Of a stretch of 64,000 nucleotides of DNA, positions 33,891-46,717 are shown one piece after another. Within the stretch, counting starts at the first letter, position 1. Every line of letters begins with the position of its first letter. Both the position numbers and the translations under genes were made by a program. The notes beneath the pieces were generated by a model. The model saw only the letters and a list, made by a program, of their open reading frames with translations, made no database searches and had not been told where the DNA came from. Origin of the DNA: Lyophyllum atratum (Eukaryota; Basidiomycota; Agaricomycetes; Agaricales; Lyophyllaceae); NCBI GenBank assembly GCA_014905825.1, contig JACGCN010000048.1, positions 275,631 through 339,630 of the forward strand, given 5' to 3'.

Positions 33891-36800
33891 TTAGCTTTTA
33901 CGGCTCGGCTTTCTCGGTTTCGCAGACTTCCTCCGCATTTTCTTTGCTGTGGGGTCCTCGTCGTCCTCGATCGAATCGTCCACCGCATAACGATCACCTC
34001 CCATCATATCCTCTCTATCCCTCTTCGATGGCACTTGCACGCGGTCGCGGAAGGTGTTGGAGGACGCATCGTTACGTACTTCATCACCATTCTGATCCAA
34101 CTGCATCCTAGCCAAAAGCGACCCTCCGCGCCTTATCATCTCCGGACGCTGTTGGGAGTACGGAGATTCGCGTTCTTGAGAATGGGGATGGGGGATATCT
34201 CTTAGACCAGGATCATCGTCGAGATTCATTCCCATCGGCTCATCTTTGTCAGGGTAGTTTGACAGGTATTTGCGTGGTCGAGGTGGACGCGGCATACGAC
34301 CGTCAGGGGGGAGCTGATCTTCGTACATACGCTGGCCAGCGAAGTTGGATCGGTCGCCAGATGTGATGTCTCGCGCAGAATTTCCCCAACCCGGATTGGC
34401 ATAATCCGATCGCATAGTGTTCCGATCGGAGAGCCTTCTACTCAAATCTGGCGAACGCAATTTATGGTGATCACGGTGGAGCGCAGGATTTGGTGGAAGG
34501 GCATGCGGTTGGCGTGTAGGTGCCGGCGATTGAAGTACAGCGGGGATGAACGACTCGTCGTATCGATCACTGAGCCTGCCCTCTAGGCTACGACTCTTGC
34601 GGGGCTCACCGTCATCGGTGTGCCTGTCCCTGCCCCGAGGGAGCTGTTCGTCAGGGCCTGGCCTTGTAGGTCGTGTCGATGGAGGGACAGGTGCACCCTT
34701 TGAGCTTCCAGGTCGATCATGAGTCCGCGTATCAGGATAACGTGTGGGTTGTCGCCCGCTATCCGATTGCCAGCTAGGCGAAACATTGGACGGTTCTCTA
34801 GAAATTGGAGGCGGGCTCGGAGGTCGCCCATCACTGCTACCTGTGCCAACGCTTGCACGGAATGCGTCGTGGGGAGGGTTGGCCCCACGAGGGGTCCACG
34901 TCCTCGCCGACATCGCAGGATCTTGCGCAGGACCTAGATCGAAACGACTCTGCTGTTATGAGCGTAAGTGAAAGAAGAAATAAATAGTCTGCATATGAAC
35001 CATACCTGAGGACTACCAGAAAATGAGCCCGGTTCACGTGCAACGGCGGTCTTGACACTAAGCGGTTGATGCTTTTCAAAGGGCTGCATAAGAAACAAGC
35101 TTCAGGAAATGCTAGCAATGGACATTTGGTCAATAAACGCACAGGAGGAGTTAGATCCCGTCGATGTGGATGCGTCCCGTTGCCCTCAGATCTCCCGGAT
35201 CGATACATGTCCCGACCGTCATTGTCGTATGGCTGTTGTTATCAGTCAGATAGGAATCATAGGCAAGGTTACATGAGTTACTCACGCGCTCGTACGGATC
35301 CCTATGGGCATGCGGTGGAGCCCCACCACGCCCTCTCATACTTCCACCCCTCGTCACCCGTGAGCTCATGCCACCCAACCCCTGGAGAGGAGGGCCAGTA
35401 TTCAACATGCGCATTGGAGGAGGTCCCGGCGGCCCACCGTTCCCCATGCCCTTTCTCTGGTTCCCGATCGGTACATGGTTGGCACCAGAGCCAACAGCCG
35501 AGGTCGGCGGCAGTCGATGGAAGTCGCTGGGGCGACCTCGAGTCTCTCGGCGTCCCTGCCACAACGATAGATCAGCTTCAACAATCTGGACATGTCAGGT
35601 AACATTACACACCCCTCTCTCCGAAGGATAGCCGCTACGCTCCTCCATCCATTCTGGGGCGTCCCGTCGCGGTGGCAAATCGAACCCCCTCTCCCTCCCT
35701 CCATCATGCATCCGTGCCATGATATGCGGTGGCGGAGAGCGATCTCGATCAGCATTCCTACTGCCTGCGCCCTGGGCATGACTAAATGGTATCACCGGCG
35801 ATGTCGACGCATGCTGCTTGGTTACTGTAGAAGTGGTGGCGCTCCCAGCCATTGCGCGCGGCCCGCGGGGTGGGGCATCCTCCCGGTCTAGGTAAGGTCC
35901 AGCTGACTCAATTTCCGGGATTCGTAGATGCATGGGCGTGGGTAAGGAACGGCGCCTGGCTGATCGTGGAGGCAGATCGTCGGCCTCGACTTCCATTGGC
36001 ATGTCGTTTTGAGGTGGAGCTGTAGGGTACACAGCCGAAGAGCGCCTATCGCTTCCATATCTCGTGTCCCTGTCCCTGTCTCTTTCCCTGTCAGCATATC
36101 GACGAGACCCTGCGGGGAAGCCGCGCTGCGAATCGCCGTCTCCGCGACCTTGAGAGTGAGGTAGGGAGCGTGGGCCTGAGGGCGGTTGGCTGCTGCTGGG
36201 GTTTAATCGCTGCTGATCCCGTGGTCCAGAGGGCAGAGGGCCTTCTGGATCGCCCAGGGTCCCTCGCAACGGCAGGCGGTCCTGAGGCGGAGGGGGAGCA
36301 CGCTCCCATCCTTGCTCGCGGAACTCAGCTGCCTGCGGGGGAAGTGGTATTCTCTTGTGACCTAGATACGACGACGGAGATAAGGCACAGAAGGTGACAG
36401 ACACACGGATCGAGGGATAAAGGAAAAAGGATAGAGTGTCGGCAAGGGCTTGCAAGCGGGTGTGTGAGGGTACGTACGTAATGCTTGCGCAGCAACCGGC
36501 GATAGCCTGCCTTGTTCATAAGACGACTGGACCTGTACACGGTCGAGTTCAAAGTCGCGATCATGGACAGGTTTGGCATAGTTGCTTGGATAATGCAGAG
36601 AGGAAGCACCGGAATCCCCATGGGCAATCTGTAGGGAAGCAGTGGAAACCGTCAATTCATCACGCACACCAGTGGCATCGCGTCGGGACTGCAATTCATG
36701 AGGAGGAGACCTGATGTCGTCAGGGACAAAGGGGTCGTCTTCTTCGACAGGTCGAGGCGGATACGTTTGTTGTATCACTCCAGGCAATCTTGGCGCCAGT

Positions 36801-38886
36801 AGAGCAGACGGTATCAACATTGGCGAAGTCGAAGCAGACGGTTGTCCAAAGCGTGTTGGTCTTTCGCGCTTGCGTTGCGGCGGGGGCAAGACTGACGCTG
36901 GAGGAGATATTGGGCGTGTTGGAGTCTCTCGAGGCTGTTCCGGCTCGCGTGACGGCAGGCGGCGTGTCTCGTCGTTGTCTCGAGTGCGGTGGTCGCGTTT
37001 ATGCGGAGGGGTTGATCTAGTTCCTATATAATGTGAAAGGAATGGGAGGAAGGGGGTTGAAAAAGACATGCGGGTTGAATACACATGCAGGTTCAGACAC
37101 AAAAAGGGGGTTAAATGTGAAGTAAGGGGAAGAAAAAAGACGGAGTCCATGATGAGCGTCCTTGAGTCGATAGGGTAGGAGAGAGGCCGAGGACAAGGGA
37201 ACGGAGAACGGTAGGTGCAACGGCACACGGTGCGCTGCCTCAACCAAGCTTCTAAAACAAGCCTAGGCAGACACATCATCGCTCTCCGCCGGGGGAGTGC
37301 TGACGCCACCGTGACCGTGCACGGATACGAGAGGTGGAGAGGGGGAGGATGGGAGGATGAGGCGGATAACGTACTAGGAGAGGGTATGTTTTGGATACGG
37401 TTCTGCTCACGCAGTTCAACAGCACGAGGTTGATCTCGGTCAGGGTTCCGGCCCCGACCGCTTCCATTTCTCGGCGTCGTGGATGGTCTACCTCGAATGC
37501 AGGCCCTTCATAAGCAGCCGCATCCTGCGGGCGTGGGCGACGACGTGACTCTTGGTAAATACTGCTATTGAGCTCGGCAGGAGGGTTTGAAGGATGTTGC
37601 CTCCAGTGGCCCCGAGGTGGGGCGAAGGCAGGTGGCAATACATCACGATCTCTCTGTATAGAGGTGTCTGCATCAATATTGGCATTCCGCCCACCGCGTC
37701 CAGAATGCAATGCACGGGAAGACCGCGGCTCTCTTCCTCGGGAACCGGTCGACGGGACCATGGCGAAGGGAGACGGAGACCTCGCCCGTTCACGTATACG
37801 CGGGGGGGAAGACGGCGGTGTGAACGCGAGTTCCGGATGCGGATTGAAACGCGGATCCATAGGCTCCTCACGGCTGCGCTCTCCCCGCCTGCTGTCAGCC
37901 GGAGGGACCGGGCCTCGGCACCTCCAGGTCGGTAGTGTCGGTCCTTGTAGGACAGGCCGTTTGTATCTGAGGCTGCGGCTGTTTCTTGAAGGTCTATTAT
38001 GTCAGGATCGGGTTGTGGCTGTGCACGCCGGGAGTGGCGAGAGGGCTCCTGGGATTGGGGATGGGGATAGTCAGATCGAGAGGGACTTAAACTCTTGTAT
38101 CCCGCAGGCAAGTTACTTCCACGATGACGACGCGTGTTGTCGCTACGGGAATGGCTGCGAGATCGAGAGGAATTAGAGCTGCTCACGGGACGAGACCATG
38201 TCGATTGTTGAGTCCGGACATTGTAGTAGTATGTTCCGCCAAGTCCACTTCGCGCTTCACGAGCCTCCCAGTGACGCGGAAGAGGATCGGGTTCGATGAC
38301 GGCAGAAGACTTTCCTGTACCTGTAGTAGATACGGTCGTCCCAGAAAATCCATTGATCTTGCTCTTGTTGGACTCACTAAAAGCTGCTCTTGTCGTCACA
38401 GACATTGCTGTTGCTTCGACTATAGAAGGGTGAGACGGGTGTAAAAAAGGGACGTTCGTCACGATCGGTTTCGGTGGGAGGGCGTGCGTGATACGTGTTG
38501 TTTGCGGGCGCTGAGGCGAACGGGTGCTGGTCGAGCTGCTGTTCCGACGAGGCGAACCTGCAGTTGAAGACTGTACTTGTGACACTGAGGAGTCTTCGCG
38601 CTTGAGATCCCTGGTAGAGAAAGGCAGCTGGACATCGCCGTTGTTTGAGGACCGGGCAGCGGGTTGACTGCTCTCATCCCCAAAAGCAATGCCAGTAGAG
38701 GCTTCCTGTTGTTGAGTATAATACTCCTCCTCATCCTCCTCCTCCCCTAGCGAAACTGCGTCTTCTGCGTCGTCAATATCGCCTGTGCCATGGCGGTGTT
38801 CGTAGTCGGCGGTTTTGTTAGGGTCCTGGTTTTTTTGAGTCGTCTTCTTCGTTTCCCCAGTCGAGAACCTCGTGCTCGTCGTCCAT
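33891..38886 (-). CDS. WW-domain protein with very long disordered Arg/Pro/Ser-rich region
   Basis: The start is MDDEHEVLDWGNEEDDSK at 38886. The N-terminus is acidic (DIDDAEDAVSLGEEEDEEEY). A single WW domain, LPRHWEAREARSGLGGTYYY followed by NVRTQQSTWSRP, shows both Trp and the YYYN core; it would bind Pro-rich ligands. The remaining roughly 1,100 residues are low complexity (RDRDRDTRYGSDRRS, GPPGPPPMRM, RPPRPRKYL) and end TAKKMRRKSAKPRKPSRKS, a likely nuclear signal. Such architecture suits RNA processing or transcription coupling (inference). Two frame changes look like consensus indels: an extra A in the seven-A run near 38,830 (without it the text reads SKNQDPNKTADY) and one near 37,900. 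The 3' third could be a separate gene, but shared composition and splice sites favour one. Confidence 0.6.
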
Positions 38887-39137
38887 GGTGGCGAAAAAGA
38901 GAAATAAGGGGAAGGGTGAATGGTGGCGACGACTTGGGAGAAGTCGAGGAGAAGTTTGACGCTGGCTGACGAGTTTAAGCTCCGCTTAAAATGCAAGTAG
39001 GCTGTCCTGTTGACGTGACTTGTAGGTGCTGTAAACTCAGTATACACTGTTGTATCCCTAACGATTGGCCAGCGGTCTTGTCCTCTTCTTACTCCACGCT
39101 GGCTCTGTTTCATCGCCAGAGATCAGCTTATGCGACT

Positions 39138-40288
39138 ATGGTTCTCCCAACAAGCGCCTCTGAAGATGGAAGCATCCAGCGCGGCTCTGGTAGCTTGACC
39201 CACCGTATTCCTGTCATTTTCAGACGCTTGCATCGCTTCCACCAGATGGTGTGTCCTTCTTGACGGCTCAGAAAATCTATCCATAACTAAAAGGAAACCT
39301 AGGATTTCGAGCTGGCTGCGTGGCAGCTCACATATCTTTGCCTTGCCCCTCGGAGAGTGTGAGTGTGAGCGTGGTCGAATCCCAACCTTCGAGCATGAAT
39401 TTACCACGTTCCATAGGTATCGGAATGTTTACTTTCATAAACGTCGGTCTCTTTTATGCGTTATCTGCCAGCTAAATTGATTTGCTGTAGAAACCAAAAA
39501 TACATGGGCGCGAGATGACCCCGCCATCCTTGTTCTGATTTCCGCCTGCCTTTGTGGTAAGTCGCGGCCGGCAGCTCCTATACACCATCTTTCTGAAACA
39601 TACACCAAGTTTCTGCCATTGCTTGGGCGGTTGTGTATCAATATAGTATCTTCGAGGCGATAGAACTCGCCTTCTTCATGATTGTGCGGGATTACCTGCT
39701 TACAGGCGCCGTAGTTGCCACCATCCTCTGGTATGTCCAACCCAACATCTAGGAGCCACATCACTCATCATGTTTCGGCCTTAGGTTTGTATCGAATCGC
39801 CTGTTACTTTCGCCGCCCTCCCATACGACGCCGGCAGACTCCCAAGTTGAATGGGCCTATGCTTTTGACGTGCACACAAATGCGTTCTTTTCCTTTATAC
39901 CTCACTCTTTACCTAGCACAGCTATTCCTCCTTCCTATCATCTTCAAGGACAGATGGGTCTGCCTCTGGGTCGGCAACACGCTTTACCTCGCTGCGTATG
40001 CAAATCTTTCCTTTAACATCAGTATCATGACATGACACCCAACAGATTCGCCCAGTACCTTACGGAGTTATCTTGGCTTGAACGGTATGTTTCAAACGTA
40101 TCCACCTGATATCTCTAAACGTTTAACACAGCTTGCCGTTCCTTGTCCGCTCCGAAATACTTCTGGCTCCCCTGCTCCCGTTATTTATCGCCTACATAAA
40201 TTTCTCTTCTTGGCTTCAACATCGCAAAACGCGTGCTTCGGAGTATACTTTGGATCATAGTATTAGTAGAGTTGTTGTATTCACTTAG
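39138..40288 (+). CDS. UNC50: UNC-50 family Golgi membrane protein
   Basis: Multi-pass membrane protein of the UNC-50/Gmh1 family, linked to Golgi and Arf-GEF function. The start is MVLPTSASEDGSIQRGSGS. Exons then give RIPVIFRRLHRFHQM, ARDDPAILVLISACLC, YSIFEAIELAFFMIVRDYLL, GAVVATILW, then the family core VEWAYAFDVHTNAFFPLYLT, LYLAQLFLLPIIFKD, LWVGNTLYLAAYA, YLTELSWLERLPFLVRSEIL and PLLPLFIAYI. At least seven short exons and GT-AG introns. The end is placed at the stop at 40286-40288. A second frame from 40200 is more hydrophobic, so the last ~30 residues are uncertain. It is divergent from the WW gene, with about 250 bp between. Confidence 0.88.
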
Positions 40289-40647
40289 CAGGCAATTATC
40301 GTAAAATCTGGTCGATGGCGGACCACCCATCCCGAAATCGAAGCTGTGTATATCACAGCAACCAGTGTGCCCTCTGCCCTCCTTCACTACAAAGTAGAAA
40401 AACCCCAGTCTCCCCTCAAATCCCTTCCAAATTTCGTAAATAGTGGATCGATTCGCTTATCCGCCAAGGTGAAAACACGCGGTGGAGAAATCTGATCTTC
40501 AGAATTCCAATCTTGTCACGTTCCACGAACCAGTTGCTCGCTTGCTAGCGCTTTCTTCCTCGTTTTCCACCTCTCCAGTCCAGTCGCCGCCCATCGTCCG
40601 TTCTACTCGCTGTTGCCCCGTAGTTCTCCCTCAACAGAGTAGAAGTC
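40289..40647 (+). promoter_or_regulatory. Region upstream of calcineurin A
   Basis: About 360 bp holding the UNC50 3' end and the calcineurin promoter/5' UTR. Pyrimidine-rich from 40540. No specific site named. Confidence 0.35.
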
Positions 40648-43240
<2,593 letters not shown>

Positions 43241-43754
43241 CGGTTTTTCCTCTTCCCTCTCTTCGTTTTGTTTCCATGTATATGTGGTGGAGCTAGGTGG
43301 AAGCTCGTGTTGATATCTTTCTCCCTGTTCCGGATCCTTTATAGCGGTCTTTTTCGTCCGATTGTTTTCACACGATATTTCCCTTGTTCTATAACCTCCT
43401 CAAGTCTTTGTCTGCCATAGCTTCTTTCATATTACCCCGCCGATATCCCAGGCACATTCTGCTATCCCGCTTCTTCGCTCTACTGTATATGTTTCAAGTG
43501 CAGAACCACGAATGACACTATCAGGCGTAGGACTCGGTGGAAAGCTCTCTAGATGGCAAGGTATGACGTGTGTCAGCGTGTAAAGAACCTTACCCTGGAC
43601 GGACCCTGGCCGGTGTAAATGTGGACTGGCGAGATCGAAGGGCTGTCCCTGACATGATATGCCGTCTACTCAACATGAGCTTTTGCTTCCATACCCTGGA
43701 GTTCTCCCGCTCAACTGTACAGAAGTAGACTTGGTCAGCTTCTGACCTCCAGCG

Positions 43755-43922
43755 ATGTGGCGCTGTGATGCGTGCCCATTTAGAGCGATACTCTCAGAAG
43801 CATTCAAACGTCATGTACCAGTTGAGCATCTACATTGGCAGATCAAGATAGGGTTATCTTCGTCGCAACTTCGAACCTGCGTTCAGGAGATAAAAAAAGA
43901 CTGCAAACCCGGACTCGGATAA
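43755..43922 (+). CDS. Possible small C2H2 zinc-finger protein or exon
   Basis: The 55-codon frame MWRCDACPFRAILSEAFKRH then VPVEHLHWQ has exact C-x2-C-x12-H-x4-H spacing, which makes a chance frame less likely. It ends KDCKPGLG and stop after a seven-A run that may hide an indel or a downstream splice. There is no second finger and no clear partner exon. It could be an exon of a larger undetected gene or a relic. Confidence 0.3.
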   Translation: MWRCDACPFRAILSEAFKRHVPVEHLHWQIKIGLSSSQLRTCVQEIKKDCKPGLG

Positions 43923-44204
43923 GGACTTGGGTAAGGGCTGTGTCCTCGAGGCGGCAAGGCCTCGTTCTCGGCGCCTCTTCAATCTACCTGTGGCTATCGC
44001 CCGCGCTCCCGACCCCACATCCTCGGCAGCTTCCTTTTGCCCCATACTTGTTCTCATATCTCTCCCAGTGCCATCATGACCTTCTCTTGATCCCAGTACA
44101 TAGCCTTTCAGACTCTTAGGACTTAATTTTTCCTCCTGCAACTTCCCGCGCATGTTCCAAGATTGCTGATCAAGACTTACAGATCGACTTGTGCCAATCT
44201 CGGG

Positions 44205-44823
44205 TTATTCCTTGAACTTGGCACCAGTGTACATGGGACGAGCATGCGTAGTGACGGTGACGCCGTAGTCTCGTATTGTCGTCCATAGCCATCTGACTCG
44301 AGCTCCGCGCCTGTAGATAAAGACCGCGGCGAGAGTGATATGGCACCCGGGCCCAAGTACGCGGCGCATGTCCGCTCCCTGCCTCGTGTGCATTTGACTG
44401 TTTCTGCGATTGAGTTTTAGCTTGAAGGAGCCTATCACCATCGTGCAGGGTCCGTGAACGTGAGGAGAAAAATGTATCAAGCAACCATCGGTAGGGTGTA
44501 CTCTACTTGTCCCAATGGGGACCTATGGGCAAATGCCATTGAGATGAGGCTTGGATGGTAGCCCATCACTGCCTTGTGGACAGAAAGAAAAAGGTGAGCA
44601 GCCCTGGTAATTGGAAGCTCCTGTATACAATAAGTAGAATTGCTGCGGGCCAGTGACAATACCTGGAGCCGCTGTAAGAGGACGGCACGGTGTTATAGGA
44701 CCGAAGATAAGGCTGTAAACGGTTTGCGTGGTTGGTGGTGAGCTTTTGCTCTTCGTTTGGTAAGGGGTCGCAGGGGTCCGAACTTCCTGGACGCAACCCC
44801 TCGAATAACGGCTGATGATCCAT
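44205..44823 (-). CDS. Hypothetical protein, tentative three-exon gene
   Basis: Start MDHQPLFEGLRPGSSDP at 44823. An intron (AG|GTATTG...ACAG) joins to ELPITRAAHLFLSVHKAVMG, and a second leads to CHITLAAVFIYRRGARVRWL and DYGVTVTTHARPMYTGAKFK with the stop at 44205-44207. The last exon looks protein-like in only one frame. I recognise no family. Splice choices are uncertain. Confidence 0.28.
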
Positions 44824-45136
44824 CGCGTTTTCAATAGATATTCTGAGTGATCGAGCAAGGATTTTGGAAGCGGAGAAACATGGAAGAGCATCACCAATGT
44901 TATAAGCGCCGAGTTGTGGCAGTTTCGTTAGATCTTCGCTGTGCGCCGTTGTGCTGCTTAGTTACAGTATGTTTGCCCACCAGCATAGGTATGTCTCGAG
45001 GGCCGTTCGGGCGAGATTCATTGTCGCGGCCGCAGACATGGATGCTAGTAGGTTAAAAGGCGATTTGAATGAGCACGTTATCGATCGGATTCAACATCGA
45101 CGTCATCCGACTCATAGCCTATCGTTTAGTTGGACT

Positions 45137-45144
45137 CCTATCTC
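45137..45144. repeat. Left 8-bp direct repeat flanking the array (CCTATCTC)
   Basis: CCTATCTC abuts the first unit and recurs perfectly at 54992-54999 directly after the last unit. This is the pattern of an 8-bp target-site duplication. Confidence 0.65.
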
Positions 45145-45990
45145 GGCTTACCGATCATATTGCTGGGTAGTTATCTGCCCGGCAACTTCCGGCAGATAAC
45201 TTTTGCTCGTCTTTCTGGTAAATCCTGAGCTCGACACAAGCTCTCAAGGGAGTATGATGTATGTAGACATTCAGTGGAGGCTATTTATCGTATCTATGCT
45301 TTTTAATTGGAAAAATTGGTTGCGTGAGAGGAGACAGGCTGCCAAGAGCTATCTGCCACCCTCAAAAGTTATCTGCCACAAGCCCTATGTTATCTGCCAA
45401 TCAGTTATCTCTGCATTCTGTGGACCTTCCTGCCCCCCCCCAAAAAAGAATGACATAAGCTATTTTTCACTGGATGCCATATCTCTGAGCTGGTGGAAAT
45501 TCAGTGGTTTGCTGTTGCACAATGAATGTTATTCAGTAGTAGAGACTTCATTGAAATCTTCTCAGCCCTTCCCAGCTTGCACTTGTGCACGATTAATGCC
45601 CAAATTTGATTGTGGGGGGAGATTTGAGTTCATAGAACGCGTGCTGAGGTCCCAAAGACTTCACATTCTGTTCTCAATGAGAAAGACGTTGGTCGACGCG
45701 TCGCATGCGCGCGACGCGATTCTGACGTGTCGGACTTTGAATTGCCGATCATCTCGAAAACTCGACGCTCGTGCTGGGATTCCGGACACAAAAATTGAGT
45801 TTTTGTGATGCTGCGGGGGCCATGCAATGCAGGCTAGGGTCCTCCCTACTTCTGAGAGATAAGAATTCGAAAATCTGAGCAGATTTCCGAATTCTCTCCC
45901 TTCCCCTTTCTTTTCTTTCTTTTTCTTTGTAATATACCCAGTACTACGAGCGGAAAACCTATCTCGGCTTACCGATCATATTGCTGGGTA

Positions 45991-46022
45991 GTTATCTGCC
46001 CGGCAACTTCCGGGCAGATAAC
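45991..46022. repeat. Perfect 13-bp inverted repeat in each array unit
   Basis: In unit 2, GTTATCTGCCCGG-CAACTT-CCGGGCAGATAAC forms a perfect hairpin 25 bp inside the left end. It recurs in all twelve units, one G short in unit 1 and missing CT in unit 5. Further GTTATCTGCC-like words follow about 170 bp later in each unit (around 46176-46235 in unit 2). The core AGATAA is also a GATA-factor site. Confidence 0.85.
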
Positions 46023-46685
46023 TTTTGCTCGTCTTTCTGGTAAATCCTGAGCTCGACACAAGCTCTCAAGGGAGTATGAATGTATGTAGACATTCAGTGG
46101 AGGCTATTTATCGTATCTATGCTTTTTAATTGGAAAAATTGGTTGCGTGAGAGGAGACAGGCTGCCAAGAGCTATCTGCCACCCTCAAAAGTTATCTGCC
46201 CAAGCCCTATGTTATCTGCCAATCAGTTATCTCTGCATTCTGTGGACCTTCCTGCCCCCCCCAAAAAAGAATGACATAAGCTATTTTTCACTGGATGCCA
46301 TATCTCTGAGCTGGTGGAAATTCAGTGGTTTGCTGTTGCACAATGAATGTTATTCAGTAGTAGAGACTTCATTGAAATCTTCTCAGCCCTTCCCAGCTTG
46401 CACTTGTGCACGATTAATGCCCAAATTTGATTGTGGGGGGAGATTTGAGTTCATAGAACGCGTGCTGAGGTCCCAAAGACTTCACATTCTGTTCTCAATG
46501 AGAAAGACGTTGGTCGACGCGTCGCATGCGCGCGACGCGATTCTGACGTGTCGGACTTTGAATTGCCGATCATCTCGAAAACTCGACGCTCGTGCTGGGA
46601 TTCCGGACACAAAAATTGAGTTTTTGTGATGCTGCGGGGGCCATGCAATGCAGGCTAGGGTCCTCCCTACTTCTGAGAGATAAGA

Positions 46686-46717
46686 ATTCGAAAATCTGAG
46701 CAGATTTCCGAATTCTC
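46686..46717. repeat. AT-rich inverted repeat near the right end of each unit
   Basis: GAATTCGAAAATCTG and CAGATTTCCGAATTC, separated by AG, are inverted with 14 of 15 matches. It is present in every unit, followed by a polypyrimidine tract. A third, GC-rich hairpin (CGCGTCGC-ATGCGC-GCGACGCG) lies about 160 bp upstream in each unit. Confidence 0.8.

Larger units (their letters stand above)
43241..45136. other. Gene-poor region between calcineurin and the tandem array
   Basis: About 1.9 kb. It holds the possible small zinc-finger frame at 43755 and a possible minus-strand gene at 44205-44823 (both listed). From 44,900 to 45,136 I see nothing. Confidence 0.35.

Noticed and set aside
45253..45808. 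A 183-residue open frame repeated in many array units, with a 65-residue frame on the opposite strand
   Set aside because: It runs through the GTTATCTGCC motif cluster, the hairpins and the C run, has no recognisable domain, and is broken by indels in several units. It is conserved only because the units are nearly identical.
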